64,000 nt of DNA from positions 36,001 to 100,000 of the forward strand of contig CAUYUJ010016353.1 in assembly GCA_963575745.1 (NCBI GenBank), written 5' to 3'. Of the stretch, positions 11,475-22,539 are shown piece after piece (positions within the stretch are counted from its first letter, which is position 1; each line of letters opens with the position of its first letter). Source of the DNA: Prorocentrum cordatum. Its lineage: Eukaryota; Sar; Dinophyceae; Prorocentrales; Prorocentraceae. A program made the translations under genes and the position numbers. Under the pieces are notes generated by a model. The model saw only the letters and a list, made by a program, of their open reading frames with translations, was not told the origin of the DNA and searched no databases.

Positions 11475-12455
11475 GCTCAGCCTCGAGCACAGCCACGGAC
11501 GCCGCGGAAGAGGCCCCAGAGGCGCAGGGGTGGAGAGCCGCAGATGTGCGGGTGGCCGAAGCCTCTCCCCATGCGCCCCTCTCGCTGATGCCGCCGACAG
11601 GCGGGTGGTCGAAGCCATCGGCGATGAGCTCGTGGAACAGAGAGCCGCAGACGTGCGGGTGGTCGACGCCTCTCTGCACGAGCGCCCCCAGCTCGGCTCC
11701 CCTGACGAGGGGGTGGCCGATGCAGCCCAGCTGGGGAGAGGACTACTGGAGGCCTCGGGCACGGGGCAGAGGGTGGCGCTCCAAGCCTGGCATGGGCGTC
11801 AGCTCAGCCACGACTGCGGCCACTGAGGCCTCGGAGGAGGACCCAATGACGCATGGTAGGAGAGCCGCGGATGCGCGGGTGGTCGATGCCTCTCCGCATG
11901 CGCCCCTCTCGCTGATGCCGCCGACAGGCGGGTGGTCGAAGCCTTCAGCGATGAGCTCGGGGAACGGAGAGCCGCAGACGTGCGGGTGGTCGAAGCCTCT
12001 CAACCCGAGCGCCCCCAGCTCGGCTCCCCCGACGGGGGGGTGGCCGACGCAGCCCAGCTGGGGAGAGGAATACTGGGACTCCCGACCGCGAGGCAAGGGG
12101 CGCAAGGCAAAGCCCGACATGGGCCTCAGCTCAGCCTCGAGCATGGTCACAACCGCCTCGGAAAATGCCCCAGTGGCGCATGAGTGGAGAGCCGCGGATG
12201 CGCGGGTGGCCGACGCCTCTCCCCATGCGCCCCTCTCGTTGGTGCCGCCGACAGGCGGGTGGTCGATGCCACCAGCGATGTGCTCGTGGAACCGAGAGCC
12301 GCAGACGTGCGGGTGGTCGACGCCTCTCGATGCGAGCGCCCCCAGCTCGGCTCCCCCGACGGGGGGGTGGCCGAAGCAGCCCAGCTGGGGAGAGGAACAC
12401 TGGAGGCCCAGATCTCGAGGCAAGGGGCGCCACGCCAAGCCTTCTCAGAGGCCTC
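11475..12455 (+). repeat. Three in-frame tandem repeats of 327 bp
   Basis: GAGCCGC-led landmarks at 11535, 11862 and 12189 are exactly 327 bp apart (109 codons). The frame open through all three reads a unit with W/R-RAAD-RV, PPTGGWS, EPQTCGWS, SAPSSAPPTGGWP and QPSWGE. A second frame is also largely open. It lies between the end of ORF1 and the endonuclease start. Function unknown. Confidence 0.85.
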
Positions 12456-13985
12456 AACGGCAGCGCCTGGGGCATCCTCGTCGACCGCCTGGGCGAGATG
12501 CCGTTGGACAAAAACACCATCATGTTGGTGCAGGGGCACTGCCTCACCAGTGACTACGTCGGCGAGATTAGTGCCAGCGGTGCTGCGGCGAGATGCCTCA
12601 AGCTAGCCATCTTGTCAGTCGTAGACGGGCTGGCGCAGGAGCACCCCGCCAGGCCGATGAAGTTTTCTGTCGAGGATTTAAGCATTCAGGCCCGAGGTGC
12701 GGAGGCGGATGTCTCGGCCTTGAGACTGGAGGTCCAGACCAGTAGCACGCAGCTCGGAGTCGACTCGGCGGGAGGAGGAGTTGTGTCGCTGCGCACCAGA
12801 GGCGATGCCAGGATGGGGAGCGCTAGGCGGCGTAGAAGTAAGTTGTCAAGCATCGGCAAGCAGGGCGCGCGCACATTTCAAGTTGCGCGCATGGGATTTC
12901 TCCCCTCTGTGCTGTATGGGGCGGTTTGCCTCGGAATGGACCCGACGCGGCTCACTCGAGCAAGGGCGCTCGTGGCCTCGGCGCTGGGCGGGAACGCAAT
13001 CCGTAAGGACCGGCTGCTCCGCCTGTGGACGCTGAGATGCGACCCCCTGGTCGAGGCCTGCACGAAGCCGCTGCTCAAATGGGCGGAGGCTATCTTTGCT
13101 GGCAGCCATGAGGAGATCATGGTTGCTGGGTGGCGCAGAGCTGTCGCGGCGGCCGCTGCCGCCAAGCCTGGGAGCAACCCCTGGAGGCAGATAAAAGGAC
13201 CCGCTTCAGCCGTCTGGGCCACACTCAGACTCCTCTCGTGGACGTGGCCTGTCTATCATGTTTTCTTCGATCACCTCGGGCAGCAGTGGGAGTTGCGCAG
13301 GGCAGCACCGCAGTGTCTCAAGAAGCTGAGAGGAGCAGCGAGAGCCGCTGTAGCCGAGGATGAGGGCCTCCAAGGGATTGCGCATCGTGCTGTATCCTCC
13401 ACCTCGGACTCCCTCCTTTTCTCCCGTGGGCTTCACGAGCACCCCCTGGAGGACCCGCAGTCGGATGGTAGCCTAGCCTCCGTCCTGCGTGCCGAGCTGT
13501 ATGCACTGCTCAAGTTGCTGAATAGCGCCCACCCGCCTCTGAGGGTAGGGGTAGACTACAGTTCAGTCATTCGAGGCCTCCGTAAAGGCCCCAGCGGGTG
13601 CTGCAGCCCTAGGAGCTCGACGTGCGGGCGCAAGGCTTTCTCTTGCAAGACCAGGCGCGCGTTGGGGCGCAGGCCCTGCCAGGGCAAGATGAGCGTGGAT
13701 CGTCGGTGGGGCGTTGAGTTGGGGCGGGGGGTTGGGGAAGGCGTCATCTCTCCAGCCCTCCGCGGTGCGGCCATGGGGCACAAAGTGCACCGCGCGGGCC
13801 AGTTTTCTTTCTGCGATCGGTGCGGTGTGTTCTCGAGCGAGAGAGGGTGCAAGCTCGTGGCTGCCTGCGTGTACCGTCTCTCGCTCCTGCGCCGAGGCAA
13901 AAATCCTTGTGCAGTGAAGGTCTCCCTGGAGGCAGAGCCGCGCTCCCTGGTACAGGGGAGTGCGCGGCGTTCTGGGGGCGCCTGA
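12440..13985 (+). pseudogene. LINE ORF2 remnant: endonuclease start, RT end, RNase H piece
   Basis: The frame closes at TGA 13983. In order: an endonuclease N-terminus (NGSAWGILVDRLGEMPL, then IMLVQGHCLTSDYVGE, where I expect a QEHKL-type motif; the catalytic Glu would be Gly); then, after an apparent deletion, FSVEDLSIQARG where RT motif C (YVDD-like) belongs, with Tyr and one Asp changed; the thumb region with RRRRSKLSSIGKQGARTFQ and GFLPSVLYGA; and an RNase H-like part with VLRAELYALLKLL and PLRVGVDYSSVIRGL. The end holds FCDRCGVFSSERGC, a terminal Cys cluster. Deletion and lost catalytic residues make it inactive. Family comparison is from memory. Confidence 0.65.
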
Positions 13986-14545
13986 TGGATTGATCGGGAA
14001 GGGGCGGGAAGCACCCCGAGGTGGAGTGCCCGCCCATCCGTCTTACATATGGCGAGCTGAGGCGGGGACCGCCAGGCATCGTTCTTGCAGGGCGCAGGCC
14101 CTGCCAGGGCAAGATGAGCGTGGATCGTCGGTGGGGCGTTGAGTTGGGGCGGGGGGTTGGGGAAGGCGTCATCTCTCCAGCCCTCCGCGGTGCGGCCATG
14201 GGGCACAAAGTGCACCGCGCGGGCCAGTTTTCTTTCTGCGATCGGTGCGGTGTGTTCTCGAGCGAGAGAGGGTGCAAGCTCGTGGCTGCCTGCGTGTACC
14301 GTCTCTCGCTCCTGCGCCGCCGATGGCAAAAAAAAAAAAAAATCCTGGTGCAGTAGAAGGTTCTCCTTGGAGGCAGAGGCAGAGCCGTGGACAAGATTCG
14401 CAGCGTTATCCACCAGGTGCGCGGCTTTCTTCTACGGGGTGGATCGGTCAGCCATGTGGGAAGGGGCGGGAAGCACCCCGAGGTGGAGTGCCCGGCCCAT
14501 CCGTCTTCATATGGCGAGCTGAGGGGGGGGAACGCCAAGGCATCG
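13666..14545 (+). repeat. Tandem duplication of the LINE 3' end
   Basis: The block starting GGCGCAGGCCCTGCCAGGGC recurs 425 bp later (13666 and 14091) and is almost identical for about 225 bp. The flanking piece GGAAGGGGCGGGAAGCACCC also recurs (14010 and 14460). The second unit has an A-run (14328-14341) absent from the first. Confidence 0.9.
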
Positions 14546-14563
14546 TGCTTTGCAGCAGCAAAA

Positions 14564-14792
14564 AAACCTCCTCCGTTCCTTCCTCCTCCTCCTCCTCCTC
14601 CTTCCTCCTCCCTCCTCATCCTCCCCTCCTCCTACTCTCCTCCTCCTCCTCCTCCTACTCATCCTCCTCCTCCTCTCCCCCTCTCTCCTCCTCCTTCCCT
14701 CCTCCCCCTCGCTCCTCCTCCTCCTCCTCTCCATTCCTCCTCCTCCTCCCTTCCTCCTCCTCCTCCTCCTCCTCCTCCTCCTCGCTCGCTCC
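14564..14792. repeat. (CCT)n tract, right flank of the LINE
   Basis: Starts directly after the A7 tail of the element, same strand and motif as 9178-9772. Confidence 0.95.
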
Positions 14793-14810
14793 CTGCCAGG
14801 ATCTGCACGC

Positions 14811-15010
14811 ACGAAATGGGTACAGAAAGAATGGGTACAATGCCGAACAGCAGTTCCTGTTCATTGTGAACAGGCCTCGCTGTCCGCGCCGCCGCGGCCT
14901 GTGTCCACTCGAGACAGAAGGCCGCCTGCCCAACAGCGGCCGCCGTTGGTTTGGGACAACATGTGTTGTTGGGCATTGTACCCATTCTTTCGGTACCCAT
15001 TTCGGGTGTC
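14811..15010. mobile_element. Short inverted-repeat element
   Basis: Left end ACGAAATGGGTACAGAAAGA then ATGGGTACAATGCCGAACA; the right end is the reverse complement with few changes (about 40 bp arms). No coding capacity. The following sequence to 15480 has open frames on both strands but nothing recognised. Confidence 0.8.
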
Positions 15011-15480
15011 CGAATCTGCTTCCCTCCCCCCTGCGCGGCCGCCTTGCCTCCGCCGTGTCCCCCTCTCTGGCCCATTCGCTTTGCGGCGCCCCCGTCTGGC
15101 CTTTTCGTTGGTGCAGCCAATTCTCTTGGCTCGCTGCCGGCGAGGAAAAGAAGTGCGCGTGGCTCCCAGGTCCAGGGATCCACGATGACGTAGAGGTTCG
15201 GCACGGACGGAGCGGGTAGAGTCGGACCGAGGTAGAAGATCGAGGTCGGTAAGATCGATTCGGGGAGGGTATCCTCCAATGTTTGTCGTGCTGGTGGGGA
15301 TGCTCTCGTGCATCCTGGGGAGGGCCCCCTTGGATATTCTGTGTGTTCTGGTCGGCGGAGGGACTCATGTACTTGGAGGATGTTATTCGGTCCTAGGTCC
15401 GATTGTCCGGAAAATAATGGGTACGGGAGAGGTGGGGTCCAGAGGAAGATCGCTCTGGACGGCCTTGAAGGTAGGGACAC

Positions 15481-15795
15481 ATCAGCCCCAGATTGGGTTT
15501 GCTCCCTGACCCCAGGCGTGGGCTGACCCCCACCTGCAACACAGGAAGAAAGCATTGCATCAAACTAAGAGTTTTCAGGTCCGCGTGGCTTTCTTGGATC
15601 GGCGCTGGACCCCCTGGCGGCCTGGCTCGCTCCTCGCGCGAGGGAGAGGGGGGGTGGTCCAGCGCCGACCGTAGGAATCCACTCCACTCGGGCCTCTGAC
15701 AGTGCATGTTCATGCAGTTATTGCTGCGCCTCGTAGGGGGCGGGTGAGCCCAAGCTGGGGTCAGGGAGCGAAGCCTGCCTGGGGCTGATGCTTCC
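15481..15795. mobile_element. Short inverted-repeat element with GC-palindrome core
   Basis: Arms of about 55 bp begin CATCAGCCCCAG and contain GCTCCCTGACCCCAG. A core of the GC-palindrome family (TTCTTGGATCGGCGCTGGAC...GTCCAGCGCCGA) sits at 15572-15725. Confidence 0.75.
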
Positions 15796-15934
15796 CTTCC
15801 TCCATGGGGCTTTCCAGGGCGATGTTCCTCTGAGTTCACCTTTGAGCCTCCTGGCCCACCTCTGCCCCTCCCCCCCTTTCCCGAGGGGAAGACGTGTTCT
15901 GACCGTCGGCGGCCCCCAAAAGCCTGTTTCTGGA

Positions 15935-16105
15935 CTTCGGCAAGTTTGCTTGCATGGGCGGGGGGGGGCCTGAACCTGAAGCAAGCCGCAATCGATATGA
16001 CGTTCGGAAGTCGCGCAAGTCGAAAGCCACTTGCATGCTAGTGTTTGTTTGAAGTTGGGCGAGCAGGATGGGGGAGGCCGCGAACGATATGCAATTACAT
16101 GTTTT
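15935..16105. repeat. Dispersed repeat with CTTGCATG ends (3 copies)
   Basis: About 165 bp with CAAGTTTGCTTGCATG-like ends and inner AAGCCGCAA...GCGCAAG, AGCCACTTGC. Other copies: 30640-30800 and, reversed, 54525-54695. Confidence 0.75.
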
Positions 16106-16520
16106 CCATGAATAAAAAATGGCTCTCTAGATGCGCTCGTGCCCTGTCTGACATCCGGCAGGGGGACAAAAGGGTAGAACTCTTTGCTGTTCGTCCCCGT
16201 GTTCGCCCCCCCCTCCTCCAGATTCTTGGTCGAGCCCAGCGAGGGCCCTGGGGGTTCCACTTTTTGTTTGTCCTCTCGCGCCTGAATCTGGGGAGGGAGG
16301 GCGGAGTTCAGGGTCCGGTGTTCTTTGCCTGTCTATCTACGGGGAGGGGGACCGGGAGAAGGAGGGGGCGGACGCCATGCAAGTAAGCTCGCTCGAATCT
16401 GGAACACGCAGGCTCCAAGCCTCCCCCGCGCCGAGGGATCAGCGCCCCCTTGGCCGCGCCGCGCCCCGAGGGCGCGGCGCGCCCCCCCGGCTCGCGCCGG
16501 GGCCGCGGACGGGCCGTCCA

Positions 16521-16668
16521 TTTTTGCGCACCCCCGCGGCGCGCAGGCCCAGATTTTTCGCTGCACGCCGCGGGGGTGCACAGATTTTTCGCAGATTCTG
16601 TCCGCGTCCGATGCCGCCCCCCCCTGCGCGGCGGCCCTCTTGAGAGGAGGGCCGCCGCCGCGCAGGGA
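16521..16668. repeat. Two GC-rich hairpins
   Basis: TGCGCACCCCCGCGGCG pairs with CGCCGCGGGGGTGCACA (16524-16582), and CTGCGCGGCGGCCCTC pairs with GAGGGCCGCCGCCGCGCAG (16624-16666). Confidence 0.75.
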
Positions 16669-16797
16669 GGCAACACCGCGTGGCCGTCAGCCTTCCCTTT
16701 CCACGGGGCCCCGCTGGCCGATTTGCCCCACCCCCCACCCCCCCCTCCCCTCCCCCCCCCCAGGATGGGGATACGTCGAAGGACAAAACACGGCATG

Positions 16798-16965
16798 AGC
16801 ATGAAAATCTGGCGCTCCGCGCGGATTTCTTGGGTCTGCGTTGGGCCCCCCCGCTGCTGCGCCTCCGGCGCCGCCCATGGCGCGCTCCGCGCGCCAGGGA
16901 GGGGGGGCCAGCACAGATCCAAGACATCTGCGCGGAGCACCAACAATTTATGGTTATGGCCTTTT
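16798..16965. repeat. GC-palindrome element copy
   Basis: Family consensus arm: GGCGCTCCGCGCGGATTTCT then TGGATCCGCGCTGGGCCC, a CCGGCGCCGCCC loop zone, and the complementary arm. Other copies: 15572-15725 (core), 27098-27235, 27305-27345 (half), 31640-31790, 38100-38250, 45245-45395, 47730-47822 (truncated), 48095-48375 (split), 52860-53000, 60460-60590. Confidence 0.9.
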
Positions 16966-16984
16966 CTTCCTCCTTATATATGCT

Positions 16985-17455
16985 GTTCCCTTCGAGTCTC
17001 GAGGGGCCGATCCCCTGTCCCCAACTGGCGTGCTGGGGGGAGACGCGCCCAGGTCGTGTCGTGAGAGAGACACGGCGGGAAGGTTTCGACAGTATGCCCT
17101 CTCCGGATGGGGATATAGTCCAGGCCTCCTGGATGGGGTCGGAGTAGAATTAGGTCGGTGGAGCGCGCCGCATCGCCGATGCATCGCCGATGCGGCTCGA
17201 TGTGGAGCCCGAGTTGCTTCACGCCGACGTCGTCGGTGCATCGCCGACGTTGGCGATGCATCGCCGTTGCATGGCCGATTCATCGGCGATGCGGCGCGAT
17301 CTTCCAACCGCATCTGCTCCGACCCCATCCAGGAGGCATATATAAAGGCTGTTGCCTGCGGGGCTCGAGGGGCCCACCCCCAAGGTGGCGTGGTGGGGGG
17401 AGACGCGCCCAGATCGTGTCGTGAGAGAGACACGGCGGGAAGGTGTCGACCGTTT
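16985..17455. repeat. Direct repeats around a palindromic core
   Basis: A 90-bp block with GGGGGGAGACGCGCCCAG and GTGTCGTGAGAGAGACACGG occurs at about 17000-17092 and 17362-17452. Between them CCTCCTGGATGGGGTCGGAG (17120) is inverted at 17316-17338, and GCGCCGCATCGCCGATG is inverted at 17275-17296. Confidence 0.8.
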
Positions 17456-17567
17456 CCGGCCTTTCCCTTTGTCTTCGGGCCTGCGCCCCAGAATTATCAC
17501 AAACAGCCTCGGGAAGCCGCTCCCCGGGAAGGGCCGGACGGCGCCAGGGCGAGGACAGATCTGTTCC

Positions 17568-17587
17568 AGAGCGTTCCGGAACGCTCT
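17568..17587. repeat. Perfect 20-bp palindrome
   Basis: AGAGCGTTCCGGAACGCTCT. Related GCGTTCC/GGAACGC pieces occur at 17590-17605, 37110-37155 and 61196-61235. Confidence 0.85.
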
Positions 17588-17702
17588 CGGAGCGTTCCAG
17601 AACGACCTCAGAAGGCCGCGGCGCCCGAGACATCTTCCAGAGCCGCCGGCTCTCAGAGATTCTCGATTGGGCCTCACGAGACCATTTTTTCCACCCAAGG
17701 GA

Positions 17703-20357
17703 TAACGCATGTTACCCCCCCCCGTAGCGGTAACGCCCAGCCCCGATCCAGCGCGCGATCCCGGGCAGCCTAGGGAATGTTGTGCACGCGGGCATGCACT
17801 ATGGTGCACGCAGGCAGTGCGTTGTGCACGGGCGTTCTGGCGCGTTCTGGCGCACACATCTGTCGTTGCAGCAGCAGCCGTGGTGTACGTAGGCATAAAA
17901 GGTGTACGCAAGCATTGTGGTGTACACATCACAAGCCTTGTGGTGTACACAGGCGCCGTGGTGTACACAATCGCTGTAGTGCGCAAGGTCGCTACGATGT
18001 ATGCGTGCGTTGCGGGATATTTGAGATTGTTTTTGTTGGGGCCCGCCGATAACCTGGGTTATCGGGCTCGCCCCCTATTCCCCCCCCAGGATACATTATT
18101 TTAATCGGTTGTGCAGGTTGTGCAGGTCGGGGTGGAGGCGCAGGGATTTCGCAGGGAGCGCTGTGTTCAATGGTACGTTGGTGTTCGCCACAAACATGCT
18201 GGTGTTTGGATGCACGTTGGCGACTCATTGGGGCTTGGAGTGGCACGGGGAGGCGACGACGACAGACGACGACAGACGACGACCAACAACGACGAACAAC
18301 AAAGACGACGACGACGACGACCGACGTCGTCCATTGCGTTGTGCACAGGCAGCGAAGCGATTTGGTGCGCGCATCTGCTGTTGATGCAGCAGGATCTGTC
18401 GTGTACGCAGGCGTTGTGGTGCACGCAAGCATGAGTGCACGCAGGTTGCGCGGTGCACGCGGGCATCGTGATGCACCAGGCACTATGGTGAAGACAGGCT
18501 CTGTGGTGTGCACAACTGTTCCTGCACCATCAGACGCAGGCATCCCAAGTATGGTGGTGTACAGAAACACTGGTGCACGGTCATTGCGGTGTACCCCACT
18601 GGTGTACCCTGGCGCTGCGGTGTACACATCCGTTGGTTTGGCACACATTCGCTATGGTATACACATGCGCTGTGGGCCCACAAGCGGGACCATTCCCTGT
18701 GCAAGAAAAATCAATAACCACAAATAGCTTACATCTTGGATTTTATTCGTTCGGATCCCCTGCGATTTTCTTGAGTTCGGTCCCGCTGGTGGCCCTGGAA
18801 TTGTACGCAGTTCTGTGGTGTACACAAACACTTTGGTGCACGAGTATGGTACTGAAGCAGCAAGCGTGGTGCACATAGGCGTCGTTGTGTACACAGGTGG
18901 TGTGTGGTGTGTACACAGGCGCTGCGGTGCACACGGCTGCTGTAATGTACACAGACATTGGGGTGTACACTGACGTTGTCGTGTAGACAGGCGCTGCGGT
19001 GTACACAGACATTGGCGTGTAGACACGCGCTGTTGTGTACACAAGCATGGTCGGCCAATAATGGGGGAACCGCACCGCGGCCTAGAAAAATCAATAATCA
19101 CAAATAACATACATATTGAATTTGATACATTCGGGCCGGGCACCCGGGGGTTTTCCTGATTTGGGCCCCGGCGGGACCTTGGAGGTGCACGGAAGCGCTG
19201 TGGCGCAAATGTTCGCCATGCGTTGTGGTGCACGCGGATCCTGTGGTGTGCACAAGCACCGCAGTGTACACAGGCGCTGTGGTGCACGCAGAAGCCTCTG
19301 CTGCAGCAGCACCTGTGGTGTGCAAGACCGTTGTGGCGCACGCATGTTTTGTAGTACATTGTAGTACTCACAGGCTGTGTGGTGCACGTGTGTTTTATAG
19401 ATAATGTATACAAGACTTCGCGGTTACTCTTAGCAGCCGCATCCCGCGTATTCCAATGCGAGTTGTCTAGACATCCTTAGGCATTCTCAGACGGCGCTCG
19501 CATCGTCGCAGCACCACTAGTAGCATCGCGGCAGCATCGTTAGCAGCTCGGGCATATACAGGGCTGCCCACAGCACCGGTGCGCTCGGGCATATGCAGGC
19601 TTCCCACAGCGCGAAGGTTATCGGCCGGCCCCCCCCTCCCCCCCCTCCCCGGATAACCCTGGCGATCACCGATTCAAAACACAGGTCTAAAATGGGCCCA
19701 CGCATATTTTCGCACTTCTTCCTCCTCTTCCCTGTTCATTTCCGTGCACTCAGGCGTTGGGTTTCACATTCGTTGTGGGCTCAATAGATCATAATATTGG
19801 ATAAGATACATTCGGGCCCCAAACAATTTTCCAGACTTTGGCTCCGTCGGGTCCTTGAAGATGTATGCATTGTGGTACACGCAGTGTGGTACAGGGTGCC
19901 CAAACGGCAGTTGCGGCGTCAATAAACACAGGCGTTGCGGTGCAGACGGCTGCCGTGGTGTACATCGGCGTTGCTGTGTATAAAGGTGTTCTCGTGGGGC
20001 CAGGGAAACAAATAATCACGTCAGATTTTGAATTTGATACGTTCGGGCCCCCGACGATTTTCTGGAGCTTGGCCTCGTCGTTGCCTTCAGGCGTACACGA
20101 ACTGTACGGTGTGCGCAGGCGTTGTGGTGCACAGGGGGTGCTGAAACAGCGGCTGTGGTGCACGCAGGCGCCGTGGTGTGCACAGATCGCGCGATGTACA
20201 AAGGCGTCGTGGTCATAATGTACACATGTACGATTTCTGTAGCAGCCCTGGTGCACAAAGGCGTTGTACAGAGCCCGTGCTGTGTGCACAGGCGCTGTGG
20301 GGTGCGCGCCGCGGCCCCAGTTACCGCTACCCCCCCACGCCCCCCCCGGGTAACATG
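17703..20357. mobile_element. Minisatellite block bounded by inverted repeats
   Basis: The left boundary reads AACGCATGTTACC then TAGCGGTAAC (17703-17733); the right boundary is its inverse, GTTACCGCTA...GGTAACATGCGT (20319-20353). Inside, a quasi-periodic unit of about 21 bp (TGTGGTGTACACAGGCGCTG type) fills most of the space, broken by four copies of a longer piece with TTCGGGCC and TCNTGG (near 18720, 19085, 19795, 20010). Frames are open on both strands because the unit length is near a multiple of three; I see no protein domain. Confidence 0.6.
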
Positions 20358-20754
20358 CGTGATCCCCCAGCAATTAAACATTGTCTCCACCCGATGTTAT
20401 TGTCGTCCTGGTTTCGTCTTGGAAGGGGTCGGGATCTCTTCCTCCTTCTTCCTTCGGACGCAACTTCAGGGAGGTAGAACTCTGACTTTGCCTTGCGGTC
20501 CGAAATCTGGCTTCGTCCACCTTAGCCCCGCGTAATCCGGCTTGTTCCCGCTTAATCCGGCTCAATCCCGCTTAACCCGCGGCGCGGCACAATCCGGCGT
20601 AGCAGCCCTCCCAACGAGGTTAAATCTTCCATAGCCCTTCTGACGAAGACCTCCCAGCAGTTGCCCCCTAATCTTCCAGGGGTCGGGATCTCCTCGTCCC
20701 CCATCCTTCCCGACTCTGCGTCAAAAAATCATGACGTTGGGGGGCTGGGGCTCT

Positions 20755-21025
20755 CCTCCCTCCTTCCTCCTCCCTCCCTTCTCCCTCCCTCCCCCTCCCT
20801 TCCTCCTCCCTCCTGCCCTCCCTCCTCCTCCCTTGCTCCTCCTCCTTTCCTCCTCCTCTCTCCTCCCTGCCTCCTCCCTCCTTACTCCTCCCCTCCTCCT
20901 CCCTTCATCCTCCCCTTCCTCCTCTTCCCTCCTCTCCTCTTTCCCCTCCTCCTCCTCCTCCTCCTCCTCCTCCTCCTCCTCCTCCATACTTTCTCCTCCT
21001 CCCTCCTCCCTCCTCCCTCCTCAGC
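20755..21025. repeat. (CCT)n tract
   Basis: Interrupted CTC array. 20360-20755 holds only short TAATCC(G/C)GCTT repeats and no gene. Confidence 0.95.
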
Positions 21026-21625
21026 GTTGGGAGTGGCCGCCGGCGTCTAGTCTGGCCCTCCCCGAGGCTCGAGGACGCGTGTGGGGCCACCGGCACCGAC
21101 AGGCATCGGGGGAGGAAGAAACACAGCCAAGACGCTGACGTACAGTCGAGCATCCGCAGACCTCCCATTGGGAGGTTGTTTGCTATCTTCGGCCTCTGGG
21201 GGGTCCTTCCCAGGCCTGGGGACCGTCAACAAAAACGACTCAGAATGAAACACGGGGTCCTCAAGAAGAGGTCCAGACCTCAGACCTCAGGAGGTCGACG
21301 TTGTGAAGCAATCGCGACGTCGGAGGTCTGGGTCTGAAGCCTCCTCCCGAAAAGTAAGTTGGTCCAGCGTCTCTTGACCAACTTGCCCGAAATCTGGCCC
21401 AGTTTCTGGAGCACGCTCGCCCTTTCCAGCGTTCGCAACAGAAGTTGACCCAGGCCTGCAAACGTTCGGGAAGTTGGCCCATGCTTCTTAAGTAATGGTT
21501 TGTTCTTGATCAGCTGTTCAGCTGTACACGTCGGTCGGAAGGAGTAGGTAAAAACATGAAGTAGGAAGGCGGATCAAGTAGGTTGGGCTCAGGCCCTCTT
21601 AGAGAAAAATAAGACGCAGCAAATG

Positions 21626-21656
<31 letters not shown>

Positions 21657-21724
21657 CGATTCGCGAAGTAGAAAAGGTGTTTTAAGTATATTGGGACGTG
21701 ATCGTTTTTTTTTTTAATTGTTTT

Positions 21725-21900
21725 GCCGATCGGCGCGGGCCCTCGCACCCCCCCTCCCCCCCTTCGAGTAGATCTCGGCTGTTTTTGGCGCCTGCTTCGA
21801 GAAGGTGTAGTCTCCCCCATAGGACGCACGGTTCCAAACAGTCGCATTAAGCAGAGGTTTGGAGCCAGACCCCCCCCCCTCCCGCCCAATGTCCAAACGC
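21725..21900. repeat. Dispersed repeat, GCCGATCGGCGCGGGC family (3 copies)
   Basis: Shares TTTTGCCGATCGGCGCGGGC, a CCCCCTCCCCCC run, AACAGTCGCATT and GTCNAAACGCCG with 28405-28620 and 53575-53750. AT-run at 21640-21655 just before. 21030-21720 has no supported gene. Confidence 0.8.
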
Positions 21901-21984
21901 CGAATGAAAAACGCTCACGATCTGGGAATCAAAAATTACTTACTCAACGACCGGCGTGCATGGGGCCCTTCCAGCAAGTTGGCG

Positions 21985-22228
21985 ACTACAATCGGTGCGG
22001 TTACGCTGGGGTGCGGTTTGCGAGTTGCTTTGTGGCGGCCTTTTTTATAATTGTCGTCGTTTCGAGCGACACTGTCATCCGCGATGTGTGCTCCTCTGTA
22101 TTAGAAAGAGCGACGCTGTCATGTGATTCGGTCGCACTGAGTGACAGTGTCATCCCGTTTCCCGGGGGCGGGAGGTGCAGATATGACGGGAGGCAAACCG
22201 CACCCTTCGCAAATTCCACCCATCGTAG
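21985..22228. mobile_element. Inverted-repeat element (2 copies)
   Basis: Ends GCGACTACAATCGGTGCGG with GGGTGCGGTTTGCGAG, inverted at the right as CAAACCGCACCC...GTAGTTGCC. Inner GAGCGACACTGTCATCC. Second copy 55795-56072. Confidence 0.8.
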
Positions 22229-22539
22229 TTGCCGAGCACGGGCCTCGCCTTCTCGATGGTCGCAGGAGGTGACATCTCTTCCCCTCGGCGGAGGGCGGCG
22301 GAAGACGGCGGAGGTAAAGCGAGCCTCCTCCTCCTCCTTTGCGCAAGGCCGCCGGGAGTACGCATCGGTCTCCCGAGAGCCGGCGGCGAGTGCAGGGCGG
22401 AAGTGGGAAGGGGCGGAGTCTGCCAGAAGGGTTCGTTGGACAAGGCTGGTTTCGCTGGACTCGAGGTCCCTCCAGCCCGACCTCAGGCACTCCAGCACGA
22501 CCTGAGGCGCCCCAGCAGCCGTCGAAAAATCTCCCTCCT

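Larger units (their letters stand above)
9773..14563 (+). mobile_element. LINE-type element with spliced-leader 5' end
   Basis: The element begins with the spliced leader, carries ORF1, a three-unit repeat, remains of endonuclease, RT and RNase H, and a duplicated 3' end finishing in seven A residues. (CCT)n lies on both sides in the same orientation. Endonuclease start and RT motif C are joined by a deletion, so the copy is non-autonomous. The start at the leader suggests reverse transcription up to the 5' end of a trans-spliced RNA (inference). Confidence 0.75.

Noticed and set aside
14659-15555. Minus-strand frame of 298 codons
   Set aside because: Runs through an inverted-repeat element and a (CCT)n tract; no domain recognised.
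17724-20373. Many Thr/His/Cys-rich frames on both strands
   Set aside because: They follow the 21-bp minisatellite unit and change frame with its irregular spacing.
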